A DNA stretch of 64,000 nucleotides from HXMU1420-13 sp965228545 (lineage in GTDB: Bacteria > Bacteroidota > Rhodothermia > Balneolales > Balneolaceae). Where the stretch lies: NCBI GenBank assembly GCA_965228545.1, contig OZ245822.1, positions 2,294,001-2,358,000 of the forward strand, written 5' to 3'. Made by a program: the position numbers and the translations under genes. The notes beneath the pieces are model-generated. The model did not search any database. It had not been told where the DNA came from and saw nothing but the letters and a program-made list of their open reading frames with translations. Below are positions 8,940-18,161 of the stretch, one piece after another. The stretch's first letter is position 1; the number at the start of each line of letters is the position of its first letter.

Positions 8940-10022
8940 TTACTCGAAGAATCGAGATCCATCGGTTTGAACAGCAAATTCGATGGTGTAATGGCGGTCT
9001 TCAGGTCGTGTAAAGAAATTTGCAAAAGCTTCGCTGCTCAAATCTGGATTGCCTTTGTAATAGTTCAACACTCTGAATTTTGCATACAATCCATCGGTAG
9101 TTTTAACTACTAAGGTAGTACCGTCTTTTGGCAAAATTGCATGTTTAGGTCCACTAGGTGCCTCGCCGGTGTAGGTATACCAAGTAGCGTTACTCTCGGT
9201 ATATCCACCGGTGGGCGCTTCGGTTACTTCGTCAAAAGGGATGTTGAGGGCCTGAATACCACCACCATTTCCGAAATTAGCAATAATGGTTGTAGCGTTT
9301 ACACCGATATCCCACTGCGATGACATCGAATCTACAACAACTGCCCCTGTTTCGAAATCGAAAAAGGTAAAACGATCTTCGTGATATAGTTTAGTAGTTT
9401 GAGCACCTTGAATAGTATAATTAAAGGTGAAAAACTTATCAGCCGGGCGGGTTCTGAAGTCAGCAAATTGTGGAGTTGAAGTGTCGGGGTTACCTTCGTA
9501 ATAATTTAAAATTTGGATCTTCGCATAGCGACCATCAGAAGTAAGTACAATAACTGTTTTGTTTGTGTCGGCGATTACTGCATGCTTTGGCCCGTTTGGT
9601 GCTTCTCCAGTGTAGGTGTACCATGTGCCGGACCCACCAACTTCAGCCTCGAAACCAGTTGTTGGCGCTTCAAGAACAGTTGCATATTCTGCATCTAGAA
9701 TTTGAATTCCACCACCGTTTCCTGAATTAGCAAGCAAGGTTGTTCCGCCAAAAGCGATGTCCCATTCGGCAGAAAGTGAATCTTGTACGGTTCCGCCATT
9801 ATCCAGATCGTAAAAAGTATATCCCGGATCCGCTTCGGTGTTACCTTCCACATCAGACTCGGGGATTGCTGGCGAAAAGATGGTATTAACGTTCGCCGGA
9901 ATGTCAGTAGCTATTTCAGCATCTACAGCTTCCGGGCCACTAGTGCCGGTATCTTCGCATGCGGTGAAGATCAACGTAGAACCCAGAAGTAGAAAAAATG
10001 CTCTGTTGATTGTGTTTTTCAT
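8940..10022 (-). CDS. HmuY family heme-binding lipoprotein with two HmuY domains
   Basis: 360 residues. The lipobox is FTAC with Cys at residue 21, so it is probably a surface lipoprotein. Two HmuY-like domains lie in tandem (about residues 65-205 and 210-355). Each has the signature strand with WDI (SAEWDIAFGGTT and SSQWDIGVNATT), an N-GNGGGIQ turn, the TWYTYTGEAP-GPKHA segment and a YAKIQILNYY / YAKFRVLNYY strand. HmuY proteins capture heme and pass it to a TonB-dependent receptor, which here is the gene 17 bp upstream in the same direction. The usual family form has one domain, so the duplication is notable. Heme-ligating His or Met residues cannot be fixed from sequence. Confidence 0.86.
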   Translation of the reverse strand: MKNTINRAFFLLLGSTLIFTACEDTGTSGPEAVDAEIATDIPANVNTIFSPAIPESDVEGNTEADPGYTFYDLDNGGTVQDSLSAEWDIAFGGTTLLANSGNGGGIQILDAEYATVLEAPTTGFEAEVGGSGTWYTYTGEAPNGPKHAVIADTNKTVIVLTSDGRYAKIQILNYYEGNPDTSTPQFADFRTRPADKFFTFNYTIQGAQTTKLYHEDRFTFFDFETGAVVVDSMSSQWDIGVNATTIIANFGNGGGIQALNIPFDEVTEAPTGGYTESNATWYTYTGEAPSGPKHAILPKDGTTLVVKTTDGLYAKFRVLNYYKGNPDLSSEAFANFFTRPEDRHYTIEFAVQTDGSRFFE

Positions 10023-10039
10023 ATCGGATGAATTAGTCT

Positions 10040-12385
10040 TTAGAATAGATTTATATTTATTTGTGTGTAAAAAGTTCTGCCCGGATTTGACGGGAGTACA
10101 ATCTCGTCTTGAAAATCGAAAATGTTATTTATACCAAACTGCACTTTATAGCGTTCGGCAAATGTTTTTGAAATGGAGTAGTTTACGATTGTGTTTTCGA
10201 AAGGGTTTTTATCGTTTAATACGTACTCACTTTCTTCATCTATGCCATTGTCGTTAAAATCGAAAAACCAATATTTGCCGCGCAGCATAAAACGAAGTCC
10301 TGTTTCGATGCCCGATCCTTCAAAAAATTGATATACTTTGGCATTAAAAGTATGTTTAGATCGGTTATACAAAGGGATGTAAACACGCTCTGATTTTGTA
10401 ACCACCACACCGTTTTCAACCCGGTCGAAAGTGCGGGTGATTTGCCGTCGGGCATCCAGAAACTGATAACCCAATGAAACCGATAGCCCTGCAATTTGAG
10501 AGGGTTGGTATTTAAATTCAGTTTCTAATCCCTGTGTATATACTTTGTTTAAGTTGAAATACGAAAACACCGACTGCCCGTTGGTTTTTAAAGCAATGCG
10601 TTGCGTTTCAATAAGATCGTTAATGTTATTTCTGAAAGCATTTACGTTGATCTGAAGGTCATTATGTAAAAACCAATCGAAGCCCGCATTAAACGCGAAC
10701 GACTCTTCTGCTCGGATGTCAGTTATGGCATTTGGATCAAAATAAAGCTCTTCAATTTGTCCATCTTCAGTAAGTCGCTCAATACCCTGAACTACAGTAC
10801 TAGACCCATACACGCTGTACCCTGCAATTGGGTTAGAAAAATTGAGGAACAGCTGCCGGAAATCCGGGGCTTTAAATCCACCGCCAAAAGAAGCTCGGAA
10901 CTGAATATGTTCGCTCGCCTTATACAAGGCTGAAAATTTAGGGCTCAATTGGGATCGATATTCGCTGTGTGCATCAAATCGAAAACCACCGGTTAGCGAT
11001 AAAGCCTCGGATGCCTGCCACTCGTGTTGGGCAAAGGCGAAATAAGAGTTAAAGCCGGGTACATTTGCATATATTTCTGCCGTTAAATCTTCGCGATTCA
11101 TCCCCACACCGGCAATGGTAGAGTGCTCGTTATTCCAAAAAGCGGAAGCTTTAGATTCGTACTTATTCAACGTTTGTGAGAAAGAATCAGAAAAATAAAT
11201 ATCGCCCGATTCTCTAAAAATACTTTCAGAAGTACTTTCAAAAGAAGAAAGAAACGCGTTTGTTTCGAGTAGAAATTTATCTCCGAGGTAGAAATTTATT
11301 TCGGGGGTGATGCTAAAATCAGATTGAAAATCCTCTCCAATTATCGCATCCGTATTGTTTCCATCGCTAATTTCGTCGTTATAAAACTGATCCTCTGAGT
11401 AGTATCGAGCACTTAGCCCAAGATCAATATTCGAATGTACCCGATAGTTTACTCCCCCCGAGAATGTGATATTTTCATACTCAGGAATGGTTGGTGCTAC
11501 GGTTTTGGCGTTCAAGTCATATCCACCCGATCCGTTATAATTTCCGAAAAAGCGACCGCGTAATCGGTCTTGTTTAAACGTTCCGTTCAAACCTGCATCG
11601 TACGTAGAGTGGGTTCCATATCGGCCATTTACATCAAGCGTAAAGGGTTTGCTTCCTTTTTCGGTGATAATGTTAATTACGCCGGCAAGTGCATTGCTGC
11701 CCCAAAGAGCAGAGGATGGTCCCTTCACTATTTCAATTTGTTCGATATTGCCAACCGAAAGTCGGGTGAGGTCTAATGTTCCTGCTGTTCGTCCAATAAC
11801 CGGTTGATTGTCGATAAGAATGAGTGTGTACTCAGGATCAAAACCCTGAACCTGTATTCCGGTTCCATGATCGGAAACGATGTGAAGGCCGATTTGTTCA
11901 TCCAAAATATCACTCAAGCGTAAGCTACCCGAAGCTTCAATTTCATTCTGGTTAACCACCGAAACCGGCACACTTACGTCTTGCAAAAGCTTACTTGTTC
12001 GATTTGCAGTTACCACCACGGGATTGTTGTCATAAACTTTCTCATCTAGGACGATGTGCAGGCTGGTAGCACGTTCAAGCGGGATTTGTAGCGTAATTTC
12101 TTTGGATTGGAACCCTACACGTGATACTACAATGGCGTATTTACCGGGGTTTAAATTGTCTAACTCGAATTTGCCTTCGGCATCAGAAACGGCCCAAACA
12201 GATTGGGAAACATACACCGTGGCCTCGGTAATTGGCAACCCTTGAGGCGTAGATACAACACCTGCTACCGAGAATTGTTGAGCGTACAATCCCGTTTGAA
12301 TAGCAAAAAAAATACTCCAGAGCATGGTGTGTTTTAGAAAATTCAAAGTTGTGATGATGTTGATGATTGAATTATTTAGAACCAA
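10040..12385 (-). CDS. TonB-dependent outer membrane receptor, probable heme receptor
   Basis: 781 residues. After the signal peptide (ending near LYAQQF) comes a CarboxypepD_reg-like domain (about residues 38-120), then the plug domain (NPVVVTANRTSKLLQDVSVP through GSNALAGVINIITEKG, about 120-250), then a 22-stranded barrel ending in a C-terminal Phe typical of outer membrane proteins. Pairing with the HmuY gene 17 bp downstream points to heme or hemoprotein uptake (HmuR-like), but I could not identify conserved heme-binding His residues with confidence. The annotated start is the first ATG; a start at residue 21 would also leave a signal peptide. Confidence 0.88.
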   Translation of the reverse strand: MVLNNSIINIITTLNFLKHTMLWSIFFAIQTGLYAQQFSVAGVVSTPQGLPITEATVYVSQSVWAVSDAEGKFELDNLNPGKYAIVVSRVGFQSKEITLQIPLERATSLHIVLDEKVYDNNPVVVTANRTSKLLQDVSVPVSVVNQNEIEASGSLRLSDILDEQIGLHIVSDHGTGIQVQGFDPEYTLILIDNQPVIGRTAGTLDLTRLSVGNIEQIEIVKGPSSALWGSNALAGVINIITEKGSKPFTLDVNGRYGTHSTYDAGLNGTFKQDRLRGRFFGNYNGSGGYDLNAKTVAPTIPEYENITFSGGVNYRVHSNIDLGLSARYYSEDQFYNDEISDGNNTDAIIGEDFQSDFSITPEINFYLGDKFLLETNAFLSSFESTSESIFRESGDIYFSDSFSQTLNKYESKASAFWNNEHSTIAGVGMNREDLTAEIYANVPGFNSYFAFAQHEWQASEALSLTGGFRFDAHSEYRSQLSPKFSALYKASEHIQFRASFGGGFKAPDFRQLFLNFSNPIAGYSVYGSSTVVQGIERLTEDGQIEELYFDPNAITDIRAEESFAFNAGFDWFLHNDLQINVNAFRNNINDLIETQRIALKTNGQSVFSYFNLNKVYTQGLETEFKYQPSQIAGLSVSLGYQFLDARRQITRTFDRVENGVVVTKSERVYIPLYNRSKHTFNAKVYQFFEGSGIETGLRFMLRGKYWFFDFNDNGIDEESEYVLNDKNPFENTIVNYSISKTFAERYKVQFGINNIFDFQDEIVLPSNPGRTFYTQININLF

Positions 12386-12434
12386 TCCAAAGAAAAGGGA
12401 AAAATGTGAAGATTTTGTGAAGATGGGATAAATA

Positions 12435-12463
12435 AACCCGCTTTAGGGTTTGCTAGGCGGGTT
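12435..12463 (-). terminator. Putative terminator after the DUF427 remnant
   Basis: Inverted repeat AACCCGC / GCGGGTT with a 15-nt loop, followed on the minus strand by TTTATTTATCCC. It lies downstream of the DUF427 remnant and upstream of the TonB receptor. Confidence 0.55.
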
Positions 12464-12490
12464 GAATGTGAAGATTATGTGAAGATGTGC

Positions 12491-12706
12491 TTAGCCTTGA
12501 ACCAAAACCCAGTTCCAAAATGCAACATGATCATTAATTTTTGCGGCGGCATCATTCGGATTAAGGTAATACCAAGCCGCATTTTGATTTTCTTTTCCAT
12601 CCACTTCCAGCGAGTAGTAACTAGCTGTGACTTTCCATGGACAAGCTGTTTGATGTGAAGTTTTTTTGAAGAATTGTGAATTTAAATCTATTTCTAAACA
12701 GTACAA
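12491..12706 (-). pseudogene. DUF427 family gene, 5'-truncated copy
   Basis: The frame from 12706 encodes about 71 residues matching the C-terminal two thirds of the intact DUF427 protein at 24870-25151: 46 of 60 aligned residues are identical, including FFKKTSHQT-CPWK and ENQNAAWYY. The first 30-35 residues of the family are absent, and an in-frame TAA lies directly upstream of 12706, where only a TTG could start. It is therefore a remnant, not a functional start variant. The two copies bracket the whole CRISPR-Cas locus and face the same way. Nucleotide similarity by eye is about 80%, so the duplication or exchange is not recent. Confidence 0.85.
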
Positions 12707-12957
12707 TTAAAGAGAAAGGCAAAACAGGAAGGAAGCCGGCGTTAACGATGCTGTAAACCAACCCTAACTCTCACGTCCGAAACGTCTCCGGCTTTTCCTG
12801 TAAAAGTTAATTATAGGCTCCCGGTACCTATAGTTGTACTTATGCACCGGGCTCCCTCCACCGGTGACAAAACTTTTTGGTTGCCGGGTCAACCTCAGCA
12901 GTTGCCGAGAGATTCTTTCCCATAAGCACGGGTATAGAATATTCATTTGATTACCAA
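12707..12957. other. Hairpin-rich intergenic stretch at the array trailer end
   Basis: No gene is supported here. A long interrupted inverted repeat spans 12724-12801: left arm ACAGGAAGGAAGCCGG, right arm CCGGCTTTTCCTGT. A second hairpin, TATAGG / CCTATA (12812-12832), is followed by a CCCGGT / ACCGGG pairing around 12820-12850 and GGTTG / CAACC near 12880-12896. Such density of GC-rich stems stands out against the AT-rich surroundings. It may terminate the CRISPR precursor transcript (which runs leftward into it) or be the remnant of a structured mobile element. A 66-residue frame on the minus strand has no recognisable features. Confidence 0.45.
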
Positions 12958-15900
12958 ACTTCAATCCTTGTTATGGTGGATTCGTCGTTTAGACGAATTG
13001 GAAGAGATTGCCATCGCAATGAAAAGTGGGTTTCAATCCTTGTTTTGGTGGATTCGTCGTTTAGACTTGAATCGCTTTCGATGTTAATACGCTTTTATTT
13101 TGTTTCAATCCTTGTTTTGGTGGATTCGTCGTTTAGACCATTAAACATCCTCAAAATCAGTCAATTCAGGTGGGTTTCAATCCTTGTTTTGGTGGATTCG
13201 TCGTTTAGACAATGGCACTTCGTTTAAGCTGTTTTTACGCAACACGTTTCAATCCTTGTTTTGGTGGATTCGTCGTTTAGACAACTCTGATTATCAATGT
13301 ATTTGTGAGATTAACAGTTTCAATCCTTGTTTTGGTGGATTCGTCGTTTAGACCCAATAACCGATACCCTAGACTTTCGGGTGAAGTTTCGTTTCAATCC
13401 TTGTTTTGGTGGATTCGTCGTTTAGACTAGTCCTTTCAAAATGCTTCACCAATTCCCACGCTTGTTTCAATCCTTGTTTTGGTGGATTCGTCGTTTAGAC
13501 AACAAGCCGAACCGCTAACACCCAATAAACCCAAGTTTCAATCCTTGTTTTGGTGGATTCGTCGTTTAGACCCGCAATGGAGTGAGCAGGAAATAACCGA
13601 TGAAATGTTTCAATCCTTGTTTTGGTGGATTCGTCGTTTAGACACTTTCTTTTCTTCCTTGTCAAAGGATAGCTTGATGTTTCAATCCTTGTTTTGGTGG
13701 ATTCGTCGTTTAGACGCAGGAAGAAACTAAGTTAATGCAGGAAGAAACCACGTTTCAATCCTTGTTTTGGTGGATTCGTCGTTTAGACGCCCTTTTTAAA
13801 AATATTGTGGGTAACGTTAAAAAGTTTCAATCCTTGTTTTGGTGGATTCGTCGTTTAGACATACAATGAGAGTGCAATTTTTAGATTAGGCGTAGAAGTT
13901 TCAATCCTTGTTTTGGTGGATTCGTCGTTTAGACCGCAATGGAGTGAGCAGGAAATAACCGATGAAATGTTTCAATCCTTGTTTTGGTGGATTCGTCGTT
14001 TAGACCAGCTTCAGAGGTTGCAAGCCTTCAACTTAACTTATCGTTTCAATCCTTGTTTTGGTGGATTCGTCGTTTAGACAGTGAAACCATCACTTTTGAA
14101 GACGAAAACGGAAAGTTTCAATCCTTGTTTTGGTGGATTCGTCGTTTAGACCAAGAAATAACAGGATGCAGTCTATCGGTTTTGAAAAGGTTTCAATCCT
14201 TGTTTTGGTGGATTCGTCGTTTAGACATCGTTTCCATGACTAATCCTTAGTTTTGGTTTAGGGTTTCAATCCTTGTTTTGGTGGATTCGTCGTTTAGACT
14301 ATTTCTGTAATTTTAACCATTTATAACCTCGTGTTTCAATCCTTGTTTTGGTGGATTCGTCGTTTAGACAGAAATAGCCTTCTTCATGGTTGGCTAATAG
14401 TAAGTTTCAATCCTTGTTTTGGTGGATTCGTCGTTTAGACTATTAAGCAGTATGATTCTACTCACAGATACCATTGTTTCAATCCTTGTTTTGGTGGATT
14501 CGTCGTTTAGACCCACCATATAGTCCAAGACAAGTAAGTGAGTGCTAGTTTCAATCCTTGTTTTGGTGGATTCGTCGTTTAGACAAATTAAACCTAGAAA
14601 CAGCACCATTTTAAGGAGAGTTTCAATCCTTGTTTTGGTGGATTCGTCGTTTAGACACGAATTACACCCTGTACGTTCTTATCCATGTCTCGTTTCAATC
14701 CTTGTTTTGGTGGATTCGTCGTTTAGACGTGAAGAGTGCCGGGCAATTATAATCAGAGGAAAGGTTTCAATCCTTGTTTTGGTGGATTCGTCGTTTAGAC
14801 CTCCAAGTGCTGTTTAGCACAATTTCACCATCTAGTTTCAATCCTTGTTTTGGTGGATTCGTCGTTTAGACTTGTATTGATGTCTTCGAGTTCGTCAAGT
14901 GCTTCTGGTTTCAATCCTTGTTTTGGTGGATTCGTCGTTTAGACAGCTCAGAGAAAAATTCGACACGATCAAAAATCAGAGTTTCAATCCTTGTTTTGGT
15001 GGATTCGTCGTTTAGACTTGAAGATGTTGTAAGCCCGTGCCAGAAAGAAGAGCGTTTCAATCCTTGTTTTGGTGGATTCGTCGTTTAGACAATTCTGGGT
15101 TCGAAGGTATTAGCAACGTAATTCGTTTCAATCCTTGTTTTGGTGGATTCGTCGTTTAGACATTTTAATACCCTTAGATGAATTACAAGACTTACAGTTT
15201 CAATCCTTGTTTTGGTGGATTCGTCGTTTAGACAAGATAAGACATGGTGGTGCAAGGTATGCCATAATGTTTCAATCCTTGTTTTGGTGGATTCGTCGTT
15301 TAGACAGGGGGTGGGAACGAGAATGTCAAACTATTTGTGCGTTTCAATCCTTGTTTTGGTGGATTCGTCGTTTAGACCTTTGGGTTAATATTTAATTTTG
15401 GGTTCGCTCGCTGTTTCAATCCTTGTTTTGGTGGATTCGTCGTTTAGACATTATAGAAGTTCTTGTCTTCTCGTGCTTCAGGTAGTTTCAATCCTTGTTT
15501 TGGTGGATTCGTCGTTTAGACCCTAACGAAAATCGCCTTAGATTTTATCATGGAGTGTTTCAATCCTTGTTTTGGTGGATTCGTCGTTTAGACTAGGCGT
15601 TCGTAGCGCTTATCCCTTTTGTTTTTATTGTTTCAATCCTTGTTTTGGTGGATTCGTCGTTTAGACCAGGTTAAACACTGAGCCATTATGCCGCTTATTC
15701 AGGTTTCAATCCTTGTTTTGGTGGATTCGTCGTTTAGACAATTATGCAGTGCCGGAACCTTCCTCGGCGCTACTCTGTTTCAATCCTTGTTTTGGTGGAT
15801 TCGTCGTTTAGACTGGTTTTCAAGATACATCCGTATTCGGGATGCTAAGTTTCAATCCTTGTTTTGGTGGATTCGTCGTTTAGACTTTCATCGTTATAAT

Positions 15901-15958
15901 TTTCTTCACCCACCAAAGAATGTTTCAATCCTTGTTTTGGTGGATTCGTCGTTTAGAC
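12958..15958 (-). CRISPR. Type I-B CRISPR array, 42 repeats and 41 spacers
   Basis: A 37-bp repeat (plus strand begins GTTTCAATCC and ends CGTCGTTTAGAC) occurs 42 times with spacers of 33-38 bp. Read on the minus strand, the repeat ends in ATTGAAAC, the 8-nt tag found upstream of the spacer in mature crRNAs of type I-B and relatives, so the array is transcribed leftward, the same direction as cas genes. Consistent with this, the leftmost copy (12958-12994) is degenerate (starts ACTTCAATCC and has TTAT for TTTT) while the others look identical; the leader is at the right. The spacers at 13572-13606 and 13935-13968 are the same sequence except for one base of length. Confidence 0.99.
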
Positions 15959-16191
15959 CGCTTTTTGTCCTGATACCTTTATTTGTATTGTAATTACAAT
16001 GGGTACATATAGACTAAAGTTAGCTTTTTTGATCATAGAAATGAGTAAAAATTAATTGCATTGGAATTGTTTCCGAAACCAAATAACTCTGCAAGTTTAT
16101 GGCAACCAATTGCTTATAGATTTTATAGTCAATAGCTTGAATAAATCCTTGCTTGGAAAAGCTATATACTGTTCCATATTCTAGTGTGTAC
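15959..16191 (-). promoter_or_regulatory. CRISPR leader
   Basis: AT-rich, about 233 bp, between the leader-proximal repeat (ending 15958) and the cas4 stop (16192). Repeat orientation and the degenerate distal repeat place the leader here. It contains a perfect 14-bp palindrome, ATTGTAATTACAAT (15987-16000), about 30 bp from the first repeat, a plausible site for an integration or transcription factor. An 84-codon frame crosses this region out of frame with cas4 but has no sign of being a gene. Confidence 0.75.
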
Positions 16192-16770
16192 CTATTTAAT
16201 ACAAATATTGGCATATGTGCAACCCACACAGCGTTTTTTGTAGCTGGTTGCTTTGGGAAATGCATTCTTTTCAATAATCTCTATAATTGATTGTGCACAA
16301 GATTCAACTTGGCGTTTGTCTTTATCGCTAATCTCAACGGTTATAAGTTTATTTTTGCTTCGTGTATATACCAAGAAACCTTTATTTACTACTTTACCAA
16401 AATTTGACTCAATTAACTGTGCATAACAATGTAATTGGGTTTTGTAGGTGCTAAATACTTTGTCTTTATATTGGGCAAATTTATAATCAAGCGGTGCCAT
16501 AGTGCCATCTTCTAACTCAAGCACTTCGTCTACCTTTCCACGTAATAAATGATTGGTTAGATATTGTTCTTGCCACTTATTTACCACACCAATTTTTTTT
16601 CGAAGATATTCTTTATTCGTAGCGTGTTTAACGTCGTGCAAATTTCTCCCTCGTAGCACTTTGTAAGATTTTTCTTCGTACTGCGGAATGGCCAAAACTC
16701 TTTCAAAATAGGTAAACCTGGGGCAGTACAGGTATTGAATGATATCGGAGGGGGTTACGCTTATGCTCAT
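16192..16770 (-). CDS. cas4: CRISPR-associated exonuclease Cas4
   Basis: 192 residues. The four cysteines expected to ligate a 4Fe-4S cluster are present: Cys16 in YLYCPR, and Cys181, Cys184 and Cys190 in RCVGCTYANIC. The RecB-type nuclease core is also present: His45, Asp81 in GKVDEV, and Asp95 and Lys97 in PLDYK. Cas4 trims prespacers and helps choose those with a correct PAM, working with Cas1-Cas2. It starts 1 nt after the cas2 stop codon and is the last cas gene before the leader. In the more common type I-B order cas4 precedes cas1, so its position after cas2 is a variant. Confidence 0.95.
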   Translation of the reverse strand: MSISVTPSDIIQYLYCPRFTYFERVLAIPQYEEKSYKVLRGRNLHDVKHATNKEYLRKKIGVVNKWQEQYLTNHLLRGKVDEVLELEDGTMAPLDYKFAQYKDKVFSTYKTQLHCYAQLIESNFGKVVNKGFLVYTRSKNKLITVEISDKDKRQVESCAQSIIEIIEKNAFPKATSYKKRCVGCTYANICIK

Positions 16771-16771
16771 G

Positions 16772-17062
16772 TTATAAGAATAGCGCTTTAATCTCGTCGG
16801 TAATCATTTTTTTGTCAAACGCTTGGCCCAACAAAATAGTGGCTTTTAGTTCATCTTTACTCATCGGAAACATATATACCGAGTCGGTTTCTTCGCTCAT
16901 AAGCTCTTCAATTTGAAGTTGCAGCGTGTCTTTTTCGTCAGTTTCAATGGTTCCAAGAAAAACGGAGTATTGCACTCGAAATAAACCTGCTTGCTCGCAA
17001 GCTTTAGCAATTTTAGTCCGTGCACGATCTTGTTTTATATCATACATTACCCAGCAAATCAT
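16772..17062 (-). CDS. cas2: CRISPR-associated endonuclease Cas2
   Basis: 96 residues, the usual length. The ferredoxin-like fold begins with the beta-1 strand WVMYDI, whose Asp (residue 8) is the conserved metal-binding position. The segment GLFRVQYSVFLGTI matches the RhQ-SVFe region of the family. Cas2 forms the central dimer of the Cas1-Cas2 integrase that inserts new spacers at the leader. Its first 23 bp overlap the end of cas1, implying coupled translation. Confidence 0.95.
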   Translation of the reverse strand: MICWVMYDIKQDRARTKIAKACEQAGLFRVQYSVFLGTIETDEKDTLQLQIEELMSEETDSVYMFPMSKDELKATILLGQAFDKKMITDEIKALFL

Positions 17063-18074
17063 CGTCTATCTGTATTTCTAAAGGTGGTTCGGTTATCAGT
17101 GAGTTAGCAAAAGTATGTGCATCCTGCTGGATAGTATTCATCCGTGTTTGATTTCTACCTTTATATCTGATGGTATCTACATCAAAGCGTTGGATAAATG
17201 ATTGTACGATTAGCTTCTTGCCTTCTTTGCTTAACGCAATTCCATTCGTGATCTCTCGATAATGCTCTTTCGATACTTTTTTGCCGGAAAAGAGCCGGTA
17301 AATAGTAAGATCCACAAAAGGGCGATAGGGTTCTATAAAATCGAACACAAAACTGGTTTGATTGTAATCGTCGCGGTGCAAGAATCCCACATAAGGATCA
17401 AGTCCGGCAATCATCACACATTTTTCTATTCTGGAATACAGAATTCCATATCCATAATTAAGAAAGGCGTTAAAAGGATCTTCAGCCGGTCGGTAACTCC
17501 GTCCTTTAAACCGATACTCTTTACTCAACAATGCCGACAGACATTGAAAGTAGGCTCGGCCTGCACTACCTTCATGGCCTCTTAAACTGTCTGCAATGTC
17601 AAGGATATCAGCACCTTCTAGCTGTCTAATCTTCTCTTTCTGCGCGGTAAGTTTTGAAATGGTATCTGCTATTTGTGCCTCTTTTTTCTTTCGATGCTTT
17701 TTCAGTTCTTTTAATACATCGGTTTGATGCTCTATTTTCCGGCACACCCATTCTTTAACGTAAGTAATCGCATCCACAGATAAACTGGCTTCTAATTGTC
17801 GCTTCCTGATCTTTGTAGTACTACCTAGTTTACTGTGCCACACTCTGCCAATTGGGGCACCATCCCCATCGGCAAAAACTATATCGATGTTGTGCATTAG
17901 TGCAACTTTTACCACTTCGTAAGTGAGCGTGGTTCCCCGATCAAGTACAATACCGGTTACTTTCTTGGGCGGAATTTTCTTTTTTATTTCGTTTTCTCCG
18001 TCAACAACTTTCACTTCAAACATGCCGTCTTTTATGTGAATGTATGACCCAAATGTGGTGATGTATAAATGCAT
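17040..18074 (-). CDS. cas1: CRISPR-associated integrase Cas1
   Basis: 344 residues. The three catalytic metal ligands are all visible: Glu168 in RGHEGSAGRAYF, His233 in DPYVGFLHRDDYN, and Asp245 in FVFDFIEPYRP. The N-terminal beta domain (residues 1-85) precedes the helical catalytic domain. It catalyses the two transesterifications that join a prespacer to the leader-proximal repeat. It is the first gene of the cas1-cas2-cas4 block, lying 87 bp after cas6, the only sizeable gap inside the cas cluster. Confidence 0.97.
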   Translation of the reverse strand: MHLYITTFGSYIHIKDGMFEVKVVDGENEIKKKIPPKKVTGIVLDRGTTLTYEVVKVALMHNIDIVFADGDGAPIGRVWHSKLGSTTKIRKRQLEASLSVDAITYVKEWVCRKIEHQTDVLKELKKHRKKKEAQIADTISKLTAQKEKIRQLEGADILDIADSLRGHEGSAGRAYFQCLSALLSKEYRFKGRSYRPAEDPFNAFLNYGYGILYSRIEKCVMIAGLDPYVGFLHRDDYNQTSFVFDFIEPYRPFVDLTIYRLFSGKKVSKEHYREITNGIALSKEGKKLIVQSFIQRFDVDTIRYKGRNQTRMNTIQQDAHTFANSLITEPPLEIQIDDDLLGNV

Positions 18075-18161
18075 TATTTAACTAAGTTTGTTTTGGAGCG
18101 AAAACATTTTTGCATACAAACTGTTTTGAGTTCAAAACAATATTAGGTGTGATGTAGCTGT
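18075..18161 (-). promoter_or_regulatory. Intergenic gap with three tandem TTTG-N4-CAAA-type dyads upstream of cas1
   Basis: This 87-bp gap between cas6 and cas1 holds three dyad sequences: GTTTTGGAGCGAAAAC (18090-18105), TTTGCATACAAA (18109-18120) and GTTTTGAGTTCAAAAC (18123-18138). Their centres are spaced 17 and 16 bp apart. The third is a perfect 7+7 inverted repeat around 2 bp; the first has one mismatched pair. The spacing and shared arms suggest an array of binding sites for a dimeric regulator at an internal promoter for cas1-cas2-cas4. This is inference from pattern only; no consensus promoter was convincingly found. Confidence 0.45.

Noticed and set aside
12764..12964. 66-codon frame at the array trailer
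   Set aside because: Runs through the hairpin-rich stretch and the degenerate repeat; no family resemblance. A group II intron or retroelement remnant was considered but no diagnostic domain could be seen.
12877..15993. Many open frames within the CRISPR array with repeated VSILVLVDSSFR or FQSLFWWIRRLD peptides
   Set aside because: They are translations of the 37-bp repeat in different frames, not genes.
16020..16274. 84-codon frame on the minus strand across the cas4 end and leader
   Set aside because: Overlaps cas4 out of frame, lies in the leader, and has no recognisable features or start signal.
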